From contig CADASF010000004.1 in the NCBI GenBank assembly GCA_902790465.1, positions 1-58,768 of the forward strand: DNA of 58,768 nucleotides. The letters are read 5' to 3'. The DNA is from an uncultured bacterium (GTDB lineage Bacteria; Vulcanimicrobiota; CADAWZ01). Position 1 is the stretch's first letter. Each line of letters begins with the position of its first letter. Shown piece by piece: positions 34,640 through 43,403 of this stretch. The notes beneath the pieces were generated by a model, which saw nothing but the letters and a program-made list of their open reading frames with translations, was not told the DNA's origin and searched no databases. The position numbers were made by a program, and so were the translations under genes.

Positions 34640-35938
34640 ATGTTTAAAAATTTATTTGGCATGGGAGGAGGCTCTCGTCAACAGCAACCAATGCCGACAG
34701 AACCAAAAGAGCCAAAATATGCTCCTATAAATAATGCTTCACAACTTGTTGTAAGAGACAATGCCTATGATTTTCAAAAAATGTCTTCAGCTAATTCAAG
34801 TAAGAAAGATAAAGATGAAGAGCCTATTTTGGTAAAGCCTTCTGAAAGAAAATCTATAGAAGTTGAATTAGATAACTTTACAATAAATGAGCTTTTGACA
34901 AAAATGGTTCAATTAAAAGCATCAGATTGCCATTTTGAAACAGGTTCTCAGCCAATATATAGAATCAATGGAGATATGGTGTTTACAAATCTTCCTGTAA
35001 TAACACAAGATGTAGCGGAAAAAATACTATATCCAATGATAAACGAAAGTCAAAAACAGATATTTTTAAAAACAGGAAGCATTGATTTTTGTTATGAAAT
35101 ACCAAAATTAGCAAGATTTAGGGCTAATTTTTTGAGACATAGAAGAGGCATGGGAGCTGTTTTTCGTATAATTCCAAGTAAAATTCCAACAGTTGAAGAG
35201 TTGCAACTTCCTGAAGTTATAAAAAATATAGCTAAATTTGATAAGGGAATTATATTGGTTACAGGACCAACTGGAAGTGGTAAAACAACAACTATGGCTG
35301 CTATTATAAATTATATAAATAGTAATCGTAAGGCACATATCATAACGATTGAAGACCCTATTGAATTTACGCATACTCCAGTAAATTGCCTTATTTCACA
35401 TAGAGAGATAAGACAACATGCCAAATCTTTTAATACAGCATTAAAAGCTGCATTGAGAGAAGACCCTGATGTAATTCTTGTCGGTGAGTTGAGAGATCTT
35501 GAAACAATTTCTTTGGCATTGACAGCAGCTCAGATGGGTGTTCTTGTCATGGGAACACTTCACACTAATAGTGCAACAAAAACTATTGATAGAATGATAG
35601 ATGTATTCCCACCTAAACAACAGGAACAGGCTAGAATACAGCTTTCACAGACTTTGAGGGCTATAATTGCTCAACAACTTCTAAAGAGAGCAGATGGAAA
35701 GGGTAGAATTGCTGCTTTGGAAATTTTGATAAGTAGTTTGAGCTTGGCAAATATAATTAGAGAAGGAAAAACTCCTCAGATTCCAAGTTATATAACTATG
35801 GGAAAAAATCAAGGTATGCAATTTATGGACAATGTTCTCATTGACTATGTAAAAAGAAATATAATAACAAAAGAAGAAGCCTTGCTCAGAATGAATGATC
35901 CAAAACTTTTTGAGCGTGCAGGTATAAAGATTAACTGA
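34640..35938 (+). CDS. pilT: PilT-type pilus retraction ATPase
   Basis: A 432-residue PilT paralogue with all motifs intact: ASDCHFETGSQPIYRING, Walker A GPTGSGKTTT, Asp box IEDPIEFTH, Walker B DPDVILVGELRD and the canonical His box GTLHTNSA. An N-terminal extension of about 80 residues, rich in Gln, Pro, Lys and Asp, precedes the PilT core and is not found in standard PilT. ATG 34640 follows AAGGAG. Tandem with 33546, it would drive retraction of type IV pili; no pilin or PilB gene lies within the window. Confidence 0.92.
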   Translation: MFKNLFGMGGGSRQQQPMPTEPKEPKYAPINNASQLVVRDNAYDFQKMSSANSSKKDKDEEPILVKPSERKSIEVELDNFTINELLTKMVQLKASDCHFETGSQPIYRINGDMVFTNLPVITQDVAEKILYPMINESQKQIFLKTGSIDFCYEIPKLARFRANFLRHRRGMGAVFRIIPSKIPTVEELQLPEVIKNIAKFDKGIILVTGPTGSGKTTTMAAIINYINSNRKAHIITIEDPIEFTHTPVNCLISHREIRQHAKSFNTALKAALREDPDVILVGELRDLETISLALTAAQMGVLVMGTLHTNSATKTIDRMIDVFPPKQQEQARIQLSQTLRAIIAQQLLKRADGKGRIAALEILISSLSLANIIREGKTPQIPSYITMGKNQGMQFMDNVLIDYVKRNIITKEEALLRMNDPKLFERAGIKIN

Positions 35939-35949
35939 GTTGATTAAAT

Positions 35950-36990
35950 ATGTTAAAGATTGGCGATAGAATTTTTGAAAGCAGAATTGTTGGAGCTCCG
36001 CTTGCAGGAGTAACAGATATTGCTTTTAGGAGGGTTATACGAGGATTATATAATGGGCTTGTCTGTGCCGAAATGATAAGCAGTCAAAGTCTTGTAAGAT
36101 GTAAATCAAAACTTCCCTATGCTAAACAGATAATATCAGAATGTGAACCAGCAAGTTTTCAGCTTTTGGGAAGAAAATGTGATTTAATGGCAGAATCTGC
36201 TAAGATTCTTCAAGGTCTTGGAGCAAAACAGCTTGATATTAATATGGGATGTTCTGTTCGAAAGGTTTTGAGACAAGGTGAAGGGGCTTCTCTTTTAGCT
36301 GAACCTGATTTGGCAATAGAAATAATGAAATCTGTTGTAAATGCTGTGAATATTCCTGTTACTGTAAAAATAAGAAAGGGAATTGAAAAATCTTCTGACG
36401 GTGCTGTTAAAATAGCATTGTCTGCCGAAGACTGTGGAATAAAAGCTATTGCCATTCATGGAAGAACTGCTGAACAGATGTATTCTGGTGAATCTGACTG
36501 GGATTTTATTTCAAGCATAAAAAAGCGTGTTTCTATACCAGTTATTGGAAATGGTGATATAAAAACTCCTGAGGAAGCTGTAACTAAATTAAATATGAGT
36601 GGCTGTGATGGGGTCATGATAGGAAGAGGAATTTTAGGTAATCCATGGATTTTGCGAGATAGTGATTTTTTAGATAGAAAAATTCCATTTTCTCCTGTAT
36701 CTTCTGAAGAGAAATTGAAAACAGCTTTTAGACATTTTGATTTTGAAATAGAGGCAGATGGTGAAGATTCAGGTTTTAAAAAGATAAGAAAGCATTTGAG
36801 TTGGTATATAAAGGGCATGCCAATGGCTTCAGTTATGAGAGATATTATTTTTCGTACTCGTAAAGTTAAAGAACTTAAAGAGAAATTTGCTAAATATTTT
36901 GATTTTGTCAAAGAGTTTGAAATTGAATATGCAAAAGAGAAGTTGAGTTTGTTTAATGTTGAACAATTATTTCAAAAATATTTAAGTTAA
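35950..36990 (+). CDS. dusB: tRNA-dihydrouridine synthase (DusB-like)
   Basis: A 346-residue flavin enzyme reducing uridines in tRNA D-loops. The start VGAPLAGVTDIAFRRV, the FQLLG segment, the catalytic Cys in DINMGCSVRKVLRQGEGASLL near residue 100, KIRKGIE, AIHGRTAEQMYSG and GCDGVMIGRGILGNPW follow the DusB/Dus family. The Cys context is NMGCSVRK where NPGCPAKK is commoner. The gene follows pilT by 11 bases and precedes a tRNA gene, an amusing but possibly chance neighbourhood. Confidence 0.92.
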   Translation: MLKIGDRIFESRIVGAPLAGVTDIAFRRVIRGLYNGLVCAEMISSQSLVRCKSKLPYAKQIISECEPASFQLLGRKCDLMAESAKILQGLGAKQLDINMGCSVRKVLRQGEGASLLAEPDLAIEIMKSVVNAVNIPVTVKIRKGIEKSSDGAVKIALSAEDCGIKAIAIHGRTAEQMYSGESDWDFISSIKKRVSIPVIGNGDIKTPEEAVTKLNMSGCDGVMIGRGILGNPWILRDSDFLDRKIPFSPVSSEEKLKTAFRHFDFEIEADGEDSGFKKIRKHLSWYIKGMPMASVMRDIIFRTRKVKELKEKFAKYFDFVKEFEIEYAKEKLSLFNVEQLFQKYLS

Positions 36991-37014
36991 GTGCGTGCTA
37001 ATTGATTTCCGTAA

Positions 37015-37157
37015 TTCTACGATAGAGCCGTTCGACTCAATTTTTAAGTAAATTATTATTTACAGGCTTAGATTGCCACGGTCGCACAGCTCCCTCGCAA
37101 TGACAAAGTGGCACTATACAGGCATATATTGGATAGTTTATAGCAACTTTTTATTTA
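37015..37157. repeat. REP-like intergenic repeat, copy A
   Basis: Bases 37059-37157 match 55647-55740 nearly base for base, apart from a 6-base length difference in the central palindrome. The core GATTGCCACGG...CTCGCAATGACA (37071-37105) is also present inverted at 55379-55415. Bases 37015-37053 match 55464-55502. The core recalls the widespread bacterial TCATTGCGAG / GGCAATCT intergenic palindromes. It fills the gap between dusB and the tRNA-Trp promoter. Confidence 0.75.
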
Positions 37158-37207
37158 CTTATTTTTAGCAAAAGTGAAAAAAAAGTTATATACTTAAAAT
37201 TTTTATC

Positions 37208-37236
37208 TTGACATATTTTAAAAAAAGTGCTATATT
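37208..37236 (+). promoter_or_regulatory. Sigma-70-type promoter of tRNA-Trp
   Basis: Consensus TTGACA (37208-37213), a 17-base spacer and TATATT (37231-37236), 15 bases before the mature tRNA 5' end. Confidence 0.75.
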
Positions 37237-37251
37237 ATTTAAAGCAATTAT

Positions 37252-37323
37252 GGGGTAGTAGTTCAGCGGTAGAACGTCGGTCTCCAAAACCGAATGCCAT
37301 GGGTTCAAATCCTGTCTGCCCCG
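37252..37323 (+). tRNA. tRNA-Trp (anticodon CCA)
   Basis: A 72-base cloverleaf: acceptor GGGGTAG / CTGCCCC with discriminator G, D arm GTTC / GAAC, anticodon arm TCGGT / ACCGA with loop CTCCAAA giving anticodon CCA, and T arm ATGGG / CCTGT around TTCAAAT. The 3' CCA is not encoded, so a CCA-adding enzyme is needed (compare 27315). Confidence 0.95.
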
Positions 37324-37331
37324 TATAAGAT

Positions 37332-37364
37332 AGCGATCGTATTTAAAATGCGATCGCTTTTTTA
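37332..37364 (+). terminator. Intrinsic terminator of tRNA-Trp
   Basis: AGCGATCG / CGATCGCT stem with an 11-base loop, then a T run, 8 bases after the tRNA. Confidence 0.85.
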
Positions 37365-37368
37365 TTAT

Positions 37369-37412
37369 AAAAAAATAACCGCAAAATTTTTCATTTTGCG
37401 GTTATTTTTTTA
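37369..37412. terminator. Intrinsic terminator of the ABC ATPase gene
   Basis: AAATAACCGCAAAA / ATTTTGCGGTTATTT stem, 6 bases past the minus-strand stop codon. T runs on both strands make it usable in either direction. Confidence 0.88.
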
Positions 37413-37417
37413 GATTC

Positions 37418-39043
37418 TTAATTTTTTCTTCTACGTCTTGATTTCATTCTTTTATCTTTGGGAGCGACATGCTCAATTTCAGCTTTCTTCTTTGTCTCTT
37501 CTTCGGCTTTTTTCTTAGCCTCTTCTTCAGCTTTTTTCTTAGCCTCTTCTTCAGCTTTTTTCTTAGCCTCTTCTTCGGCTTTTTTCTTAGCTTCTTCTTC
37601 AGCTTGATTTACTCTCTGACGCTCTTTTTCTTCAACTTTGTGTTCTTCATGATGAGTTCTCTGACGACCCTCTTTGTCTTCTTCTTCGTCCTCTTCTTCT
37701 TCGTCGTCCTCTTCTTCTTCGTCCTCTTCTTCTTCTTCGTCCTCTTCTTCTTCCTCGTCCTCTTCTTCTTCTTCGTCCTCTTCTTCTTCTTCGTCCTCTT
37801 CTTCTTCGTCCTCTTCTTCCTCGTCTTCTTCTTCGTCCTCTTCTTCTTCGTCATAAGATACAGTTCCAGAAGTTTCAGGGGTTGGAGGATATATTAAATT
37901 CATTTCTGTTTCAACATCAAAAATGTGCATTTTATCCATGTCGAGGCATACATCAATTTCATCACCAAGTCTTACTGCAGAATGAGAATCAACTCTTGCA
38001 ACAAATATACTTTCTCCAACTTTGATATGAAGCATTATTTCTGAACCCATAGGTTCTGCTACTTCAACAGTACCATGTAATTTATATTTTTTGATTCTTT
38101 CTGAAGCAAATCTTATATCTTGTATATGTTCAGGTCTTATTCCAAATATCAATTTTTTACCTTGATATTTTTTCATCTGCTCTCTTTTTTCTTCAGGGAT
38201 ACTTATTTTTATCTTTTCAGTTTCTATAAATTCTCCATTTTTGCCCATTACAGCGTTTGAAAAATTCATTGAAGGACTTCCAATAAAACTTGCAACAAAT
38301 TTATTGGCAGGGAAATCATATAAATGTAGTGGAGTATCAACTTGTTGGACAATACCATCTTTAAGAATGACAATTCTGTCTCCTAAAGTCATGGCTTCTG
38401 TTTGATCGTGGGTTACATATACTGTAGTTACTCCAAGTTTTTTATGTAACTTCTGTAATTCTGCCCTCATTTGAACTCTTAATTTTGCATCAAGATTACT
38501 CAATGGTTCATCCATTAAGAAGACTTTTGGTTTTCTAACGATAGCTCTACCCATGGCAACACGTTGACGTTGACCACCTGATAATTCACCAGGTTTTCTG
38601 AGAAGTAAATCTTCTAATCCAAGAGTTTTAGCAGCTTCATTTACTCTTTTATCTATGTCTTCTGTTGAAAATTTTCTCAATCTTAATCCAAATGCCATAT
38701 TTTCATATACATTCATATGAGGATATAGGGCATAACTTTGGAAAACCATTGCTATATCTCTATCTTTAGCAGAGACATCATTTACAACTTTTCCATCTAT
38801 ATATATTTTTCCATCTGTTATGTCTTCAAGACCGGCAATCATTCTCAAAGCCGTTGACTTTCCACAGCCTGAAGGACCGACCAATACAAGAAATTCACCA
38901 TCTTTTATATCAAAAGACAATCCTTTTATTACTTTTACTTCTCTCTTTTCTGAACTTGGTTTCCAAAATTCCCACCAAGATTTTTTCAAAGGTTGTGAAC
39001 CGATATAAGTCTTCTTTACTTTAACTAATTTGACACTTGCCAT
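37418..39043 (-). CDS. MalK/UgpC-type ABC transporter ATPase with a long charged C-terminal tail
   Basis: The first ~375 residues are a standard sugar-importer ATPase: [17 protein letters not shown], the signature [17 protein letters not shown], Walker [25 protein letters not shown], and a C-terminal OB-fold regulatory domain (FGIRPEHI). A short insertion with WWEFWKPS follows the first strand. The protein then continues for about 150 residues not seen in this family: about 65 almost pure Glu/Asp, a charged linker, five copies of the octapeptide AEEEAKKK, and a basic end (KSRRRRKN). The octapeptides should form a stable single alpha-helix. No permease or binding-protein gene is adjacent. Confidence 0.92.
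   Translation of the reverse strand: MASVKLVKVKKTYIGSQPLKKSWWEFWKPSSEKREVKVIKGLSFDIKDGEFLVLVGPSGCGKSTALRMIAGLEDITDGKIYIDGKVVNDVSAKDRDIAMVFQSYALYPHMNVYENMAFGLRLRKFSTEDIDKRVNEAAKTLGLEDLLLRKPGELSGGQRQRVAMGRAIVRKPKVFLMDEPLSNLDAKLRVQMRAELQKLHKKLGVTTVYVTHDQTEAMTLGDRIVILKDGIVQQVDTPLHLYDFPANKFVASFIGSPSMNFSNAVMGKNGEFIETEKIKISIPEEKREQMKKYQGKKLIFGIRPEHIQDIRFASERIKKYKLHGTVEVAEPMGSEIMLHIKVGESIFVARVDSHSAVRLGDEIDVCLDMDKMHIFDVETEMNLIYPPTPETSGTVSYDEEEEDEEEDEEEEDEEEEDEEEEEDEEEEEDEEEEEDEEEEEDEEEEDDEEEEDEEEDKEGRQRTHHEEHKVEEKERQRVNQAEEEAKKKAEEEAKKKAEEEAKKKAEEEAKKKAEEETKKKAEIEHVAPKDKRMKSRRRRKN
37487..37606. repeat. 24-bp tandem repeat coding for AEEEAKKK
   Basis: About five units of a 24-base sequence (on the plus strand GCCTCTTCTTCAGCTTTTTT plus CTTA) within the tail of the ABC ATPase gene. 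Units differ at one or two bases only, so copy number could change by slippage or recombination. Confidence 0.8.
37674..37856. repeat. Low-complexity GAA/GAC tract coding for Glu/Asp
   Basis: A near-pure run of TTC, TCC, TCT and GTC triplets (plus strand) coding for about 60 acidic residues on the minus strand. It is compatible with slippage in units of 3. Confidence 0.85.
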
Positions 39044-39119
39044 TTTGAATAACCTGCCAATTATTTATTATGATTTTATATTATTCTATTTTGTATTTTT
39101 ACAAAAATACCTTTAGAAA

Positions 39120-40922
39120 TTAATAAACAAAAAATAAATGATATAAGTCTTCCCATTTTCTATAAGTTGGAATCATGAAATTCTCAATTATTTCATTTTT
39201 TGTTTTTTCTGGCATCAATTTTGTAAAACGATCGGCTATTTCATCTACATTCAACTTTCCAAATGAGAACAGATATAATTGTTTTTCAAGTTCATCTGTT
39301 ATATATTCATGTTCGTCTTGGGTTATATCCAATATAAAGCCCTTGCAATCATCTGTATATTTAGGACTCATCATTACTCTTGTTGGATATGAATTTTTAA
39401 AATCTGATGGTTTTAAATCATCTAATCTACAGCCATTTTTTACTTGTTTCATTTTGAAATATGGCTCAATCATCAACATCTTCATTATTAGCCTGTTATA
39501 ATATACAGACCTTCCACCATATAGATGGCGTTCTAAATGGAACAAGACATCTTCATAAGGCATATTTCTGAGTATTCTATCGTATTCATTATTTATTTCA
39601 TTATTGGCCTCTAATCTCATTTTTAGAATATCTTCTTCTGTCAAGCCTTTTGGAATACAAGAGACCATATCACAAGTAACACCTGTAACCCATTCTGTAT
39701 CAATTATATCAAGTCCATAATCTTCTACATGTTCTCTTATTGCTGTTTTTGGATATGGACATAAATGAGGAAGGAATATTTCGACAAATCCAGGAGCCTT
39801 ATTTATCAATTTTTTCATGAAGTCAAGAGACTTTCTAAATTTTTCATAAGTGTCGAAAGGAGCTGATAAAATCAAATTTCCACAAATTATTATAGGCTTC
39901 TTTGTGTATATAAGTTCTACCGCATCTTCTATTTCTTTTGTTGTAATTCTTTTGTTGTAGGCTTTTAATGTTTCATCTAATCCACTTTCTATGCCTATCT
40001 GGATCCTTATCAGGCCTGCTTCTTTTAAACAATCAATCAGTTCGGGATGTTTATTTATTATATCAACTCTTCCCTCACAATAAAGTTTAAAATCCAGTTT
40101 TTTCTTTCTTTTTTCTTCTATTAGACCTTCGCAAACTTCTTTTACTCTATTGACATTTGCGATAAATGTATCATCGCCTATTTTTACAAAAGTTTCCCCA
40201 TGCTCAGCAATTCTGATTATATCAGAAACAACTCTTTTGGAGCTGAAATAGCGATATCCTTCTGGCATAACTTTTGTACAGAAAGCACAGTTAAATGGGC
40301 AACCTCTTCCAGAAAGATACATGTTATTTGCTTTATTTCCAGATAATGAATAATCAAGTTGAGGAAGATCATCTAAATTTTCTATGATTTTTGCAGGAGC
40401 TGTCAGACATATTTTGTCATGATCTCTATAATATATACCAGGAACTTTTTTGACATCTCCTTCTCCCCTTATTATAGCTCTGCAAAAGTCTCTTATTGAA
40501 TATTCACCTTCTCCAATGGAACAGTAATCAAAAACCTTATATTCGAGTATTTTTTCTTTTTCAATTGTAGCAAGTGGACCTCCTATTATAAAAGTAGTGT
40601 TTGGAAGCCATTTTCTCATTTTTTCAGCCAATTTTACCGTAATATGTATATTGTCTGAATCTACAGAAAAACCAATTACTTTTGGAGCTTGAGAGGCAAA
40701 GAAAGTTCTTCTGAGATCGGCTTTTATTCCAAAAATATCATTAGATGTGAGACATCTTATTTTAAAACCATCTTGTTTTAATACCGTGCCTATAGATAAA
40801 ATTCCAATAGGAGTAATATTTGATACAAAAGATTCAAAAGTTACAGATAAATATATCAACATTACATCTTGTTTTTGTATTGGATTTCTAATCAAATTTT
40901 CTAAAAACATTTTTAAAGCCAT
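39120..40922 (-). CDS. B12-binding-domain radical SAM protein
   Basis: A 600-residue radical SAM enzyme with an N-terminal cobalamin-binding-like domain (about 1-155: ITPIGILSIGTVLKQDGF, then IIGGPLATIEKEKIL and CSIGEGEYSIRDF) and the radical SAM core from about 200. The 4Fe-4S motif is SGRGCPFNCAFC (CX3CX2C), followed by IKIGDDTFIANV-like and RIQIGIESG segments (FVKIGDDTF, IRIQIGIESGLDE). The B12 domain lacks an obvious DxHxxG, so cobalamin binding may be weak or absent. A C-terminal region of about 150 residues is of unknown type. Families of this layout methylate or rearrange lipids, peptides or cofactors. ATG 40922 follows AGGAG. Confidence 0.88.
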   Translation of the reverse strand: MALKMFLENLIRNPIQKQDVMLIYLSVTFESFVSNITPIGILSIGTVLKQDGFKIRCLTSNDIFGIKADLRRTFFASQAPKVIGFSVDSDNIHITVKLAEKMRKWLPNTTFIIGGPLATIEKEKILEYKVFDYCSIGEGEYSIRDFCRAIIRGEGDVKKVPGIYYRDHDKICLTAPAKIIENLDDLPQLDYSLSGNKANNMYLSGRGCPFNCAFCTKVMPEGYRYFSSKRVVSDIIRIAEHGETFVKIGDDTFIANVNRVKEVCEGLIEEKRKKKLDFKLYCEGRVDIINKHPELIDCLKEAGLIRIQIGIESGLDETLKAYNKRITTKEIEDAVELIYTKKPIIICGNLILSAPFDTYEKFRKSLDFMKKLINKAPGFVEIFLPHLCPYPKTAIREHVEDYGLDIIDTEWVTGVTCDMVSCIPKGLTEEDILKMRLEANNEINNEYDRILRNMPYEDVLFHLERHLYGGRSVYYNRLIMKMLMIEPYFKMKQVKNGCRLDDLKPSDFKNSYPTRVMMSPKYTDDCKGFILDITQDEHEYITDELEKQLYLFSFGKLNVDEIADRFTKLMPEKTKNEIIENFMIPTYRKWEDLYHLFFVY

Positions 40923-40954
40923 TTTGGTTCTCCTAAATTATATCAAAAATATAC

Positions 40955-40979
40955 AAAAAAACCCCTAAAAAGGGGTTAA
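40955..40979 (-). terminator. Intrinsic terminator of the NlpC/P60 gene
   Basis: On the minus strand, AACCCC-TTTTTA-GGGGTT is followed by a T run, 10 bases after the stop. Confidence 0.8.
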
Positions 40980-40989
40980 TTATTTTGTC

Positions 40990-41619
40990 TTACCAGTATC
41001 TACAAGCACCTACATAAGCATTTTTAAAATACTCACAATCAAGACTATCTATAGTAACGCCTCTACTGCTTGAAGCATGTATGAACTTATTATCACCAAC
41101 ATATATGCCAACATGGCTAACACCTGGTGCATAAGTTGTAAAGAATACTAAATCTCCAGGGGTAAGCTCAGATTTTGATATTTTTTTGCCACCATAATAT
41201 TGTTCGTCTGCAAGTCTTTTAAGATTGAAACCATGACGACCATATATATTCATGATAAAACCTGAACAATCAAATCCAGAAGTTGTAGTACCTCCCCAAA
41301 CATAAGGAACTCCAATAAATCTCTTGGCTGTATTTACGATCATTCCACCTCTACTACTAAGAGAAGCCCTTTTTCTCCAATCTCCTAAATTTCTTCTTTC
41401 AGATACAGAACCCATCATAGTCGTAGAATAAAATGAATCTTCATTTCCGTCTATTATTATAATACTTGTCGTTTCTGATTTAGCTTCTTTTATTTCTTCT
41501 GCCTTTAATAAATCAGTTCCCAAAAGAAATAAAGAAATAAACAGAAATAAAAATATAGATAATTGTTTAAATTTGAAAAATTTCAAGAGGCCCCCTTTAT
41601 TTGAAAATTTCACATGCAT
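40990..41619 (-). CDS. NlpC/P60 family cell-wall peptidase
   Basis: A 209-residue exported cysteine peptidase that cleaves peptidoglycan stem peptides. The signal sequence (hydrophobic FLFLFISLFLLG) ends near LLKAEE. The catalytic domain starts near 95: VPYVWGGTTTSGFDCSGF with the nucleophile Cys, SHVGIYVGDNKFIHAS with the His, and the third polar residue in the ASSRGVTI region. No SH3 or LysM domain is present. ATG 41619 has a GAGAG site; a TTG at 41586 behind AAAGGGGG is an alternative that leaves a cleaner signal peptide. A terminator-like hairpin lies in its leader (41683-41731). Confidence 0.9.
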   Translation of the reverse strand: MHVKFSNKGGLLKFFKFKQLSIFLFLFISLFLLGTDLLKAEEIKEAKSETTSIIIIDGNEDSFYSTTMMGSVSERRNLGDWRKRASLSSRGGMIVNTAKRFIGVPYVWGGTTTSGFDCSGFIMNIYGRHGFNLKRLADEQYYGGKKISKSELTPGDLVFFTTYAPGVSHVGIYVGDNKFIHASSSRGVTIDSLDCEYFKNAYVGACRYW

Positions 41620-41682
41620 TTAGGGAACTCTCACTGCTTTAAAAATTAAACTGCTATAGAGAAAATAGTTCGACAGTGCATG

Positions 41683-41731
41683 AAAAAAGCCCACGAAATC
41701 TCAATTATGCAGTAATGGCAGTTTTCGTGGG
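41683..41731 (-). terminator. Terminator-like hairpin in the leader of the NlpC/P60 gene
   Basis: On the minus strand CCCACGAAA (41731-41723) pairs with TTTCGTGGG (41698-41690), then C and six T residues. No gene lies upstream on this strand, so it can only end a leader transcript or a small RNA. The rest of the 41620-41902 gap shows only the hairpin at 41860. Confidence 0.65.
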
Positions 41732-41859
41732 TACTTGCAAAATTGATATTTTATTATTTCGTTAAAATGTCATTATTATCCTTTTTGATATTCTTATAAA
41801 ATATGTGTGAAGGATATTTTCTTCTTCTGTCAAAAAAATTAAGATTCAATTAAATAAAT

Positions 41860-41892
41860 CAAGGAACACCTTAGGATTGTACCTTGTTTTTT
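41860..41892 (+). terminator. Terminator-like hairpin overlapping the leader of the glycosyltransferase gene
   Basis: CAAGG-A-ACA / TGT-A-CCTTG followed by six T residues, ending 10 bases before the ATG and abutting its GAGGA ribosome site. No plus-strand gene lies upstream, so attenuation is the plausible role. Confidence 0.55.
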
Positions 41893-41902
41893 GAGGATTT
41901 CA

Positions 41903-43282
41903 ATGGAAACGGATAATTTAAAAGAAAAAGAACAGTCCTCTTGTAAAGAAACGGATAATTATAAATCTGGTTGGAATTTTGGATTTGCCATTATGACACT
42001 TATTGTGTTGGCAATTTTAATATATACCCTTTCAATAAGAGATATGACACCATATCAGCTTTCTATATTGTTGATTTCATTATATACTATGGGAACGATG
42101 GGAATATGTCTTCCGTTTTCTTTTAAAACAGGAGAACAGACAGACGAACAACCATTTGTATCAATATTAGTACCTGCTAAAAATGAGGAATTAGTTATTG
42201 AAAATACGGTGCGTTCGCTTTTTAAGATTGATTATAAAAAAGAAGATGGGACTCCAAATTATGAAGTTATAATTATAGATGACAATTCTACTGATTCAAC
42301 ACTTGAAATTTTAAATACACTCAAAGAAGAATATCCTACTTTACGACCACTTCACAGAGAAAGTGGACGAAAGGGAAAATCAGCTGTTTTAAATTTTGCC
42401 GTTCCAAAAGCAAATGGTGAATTTATAGCTGTTTTTGATGCTGATACAATTGTTGAAACTGATTTTTTGAAAAAAACAATGAAGTTTTTTTCATCTGAAA
42501 AAGTTGCTGGAGTTCAAGGTAGGGTAAAAATTTTTAATAAACAAGAAAATTTGCTTGCGAGATTACAGGATTTTGAATTTACTGTTTATGCACACATGTT
42601 GCAATTATCTAAAGCAATTTTTGGTGGAATAATGCAACTTTCTGGAAATGGGCAGATTGTTCGTAAGACAGCACTTTTAGAAGTTGGTGGTTGGAATGAA
42701 ATGTCTGCAACAGATGACCAAGATTTGACTATTAAATTTTTGTTAAATGGAACTATTGTCAGATATGTTCCAGATGCTGTTATATGGCAAGAAGCAATAA
42801 CAAAAATGTATCCACTTATAAGGCAAAGGGTTAGATGGGCTGAAGGAATGTTCAGATGTATATATGAATATTTTTTTCCTGTTATATTACATAAAAAATT
42901 AACTCTTATTCAAAAAATAGATGGTCTTTCAGGTCTTATGAGAATTGTTGCAACTCTTATTGTTTTGATTGGATATGTTCAACTTTCTACATTGATTATA
43001 TTCCCAGACCTTCAATATTATACTTGTCACTATATCGCAGTATTGAGTAATATTTTTTTGTTATTTGTTTTTGCAGGGGTCATGATCGGAGGGTTGTTAA
43101 AGTTTTATGATAAATTTGAATTTATTAATTTGATTAGATTTATTATATATTGGTTTTACAACACAATTTGGCTTATAGCAACTCCTATTGGTTATTTTAA
43201 TTCAATTAGAAATAAAAATGACATACAATGGGATAAAACAGAACATAAAGTTAAAAATATAAAAATGGAAAATATAAGTTAA
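41903..43282 (+). CDS. Processive family 2 glycosyltransferase (PgaC/cellulose-synthase-like)
   Basis: A 459-residue membrane glycosyltransferase. Two N-terminal helices (about 25-45 and 55-75) precede the GT-A domain with SILVPAKNEE, IIDDNSTDST, FDADT, ATDDQDLT and the processivity motif QRVRW. Three to four C-terminal helices follow, then NSIRNKNDIQW. This D,D,D,QxxRW layout is shared by poly-N-acetylglucosamine, hyaluronan and cellulose synthases, so it probably makes and exports a beta-glycan. No deacetylase or PilZ domain lies next to it. ATG 41903 follows GAGGA at 5 bases; the TTG at 41891 overlaps that site. Confidence 0.88.
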   Translation: METDNLKEKEQSSCKETDNYKSGWNFGFAIMTLIVLAILIYTLSIRDMTPYQLSILLISLYTMGTMGICLPFSFKTGEQTDEQPFVSILVPAKNEELVIENTVRSLFKIDYKKEDGTPNYEVIIIDDNSTDSTLEILNTLKEEYPTLRPLHRESGRKGKSAVLNFAVPKANGEFIAVFDADTIVETDFLKKTMKFFSSEKVAGVQGRVKIFNKQENLLARLQDFEFTVYAHMLQLSKAIFGGIMQLSGNGQIVRKTALLEVGGWNEMSATDDQDLTIKFLLNGTIVRYVPDAVIWQEAITKMYPLIRQRVRWAEGMFRCIYEYFFPVILHKKLTLIQKIDGLSGLMRIVATLIVLIGYVQLSTLIIFPDLQYYTCHYIAVLSNIFLLFVFAGVMIGGLLKFYDKFEFINLIRFIIYWFYNTIWLIATPIGYFNSIRNKNDIQWDKTEHKVKNIKMENIS

Positions 43283-43403
43283 TTTATAAATATTTAACAA
43301 AATTAACAAAAAATTTACAAAAAAAACTTTACTAAAATACTAAAATAGTGATATTATTAATAATAAAGATTAGTGAAAGGAATTGTCAAAGGAGGCTTCT
43401 GTT

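Noticed and set aside
37477-37860. CRISPR-like or intergenic tandem array
   Set aside because: The regular repeats are in frame within a coding region and have no unique spacers.
37469-37897. Plus-strand frames rich in Phe/Leu or pure Ser across the repeat tract
   Set aside because: They are shadows of the Glu/Asp and AEEEAKKK codons of the minus-strand ABC ATPase gene; no ribosome site and no sensible protein.
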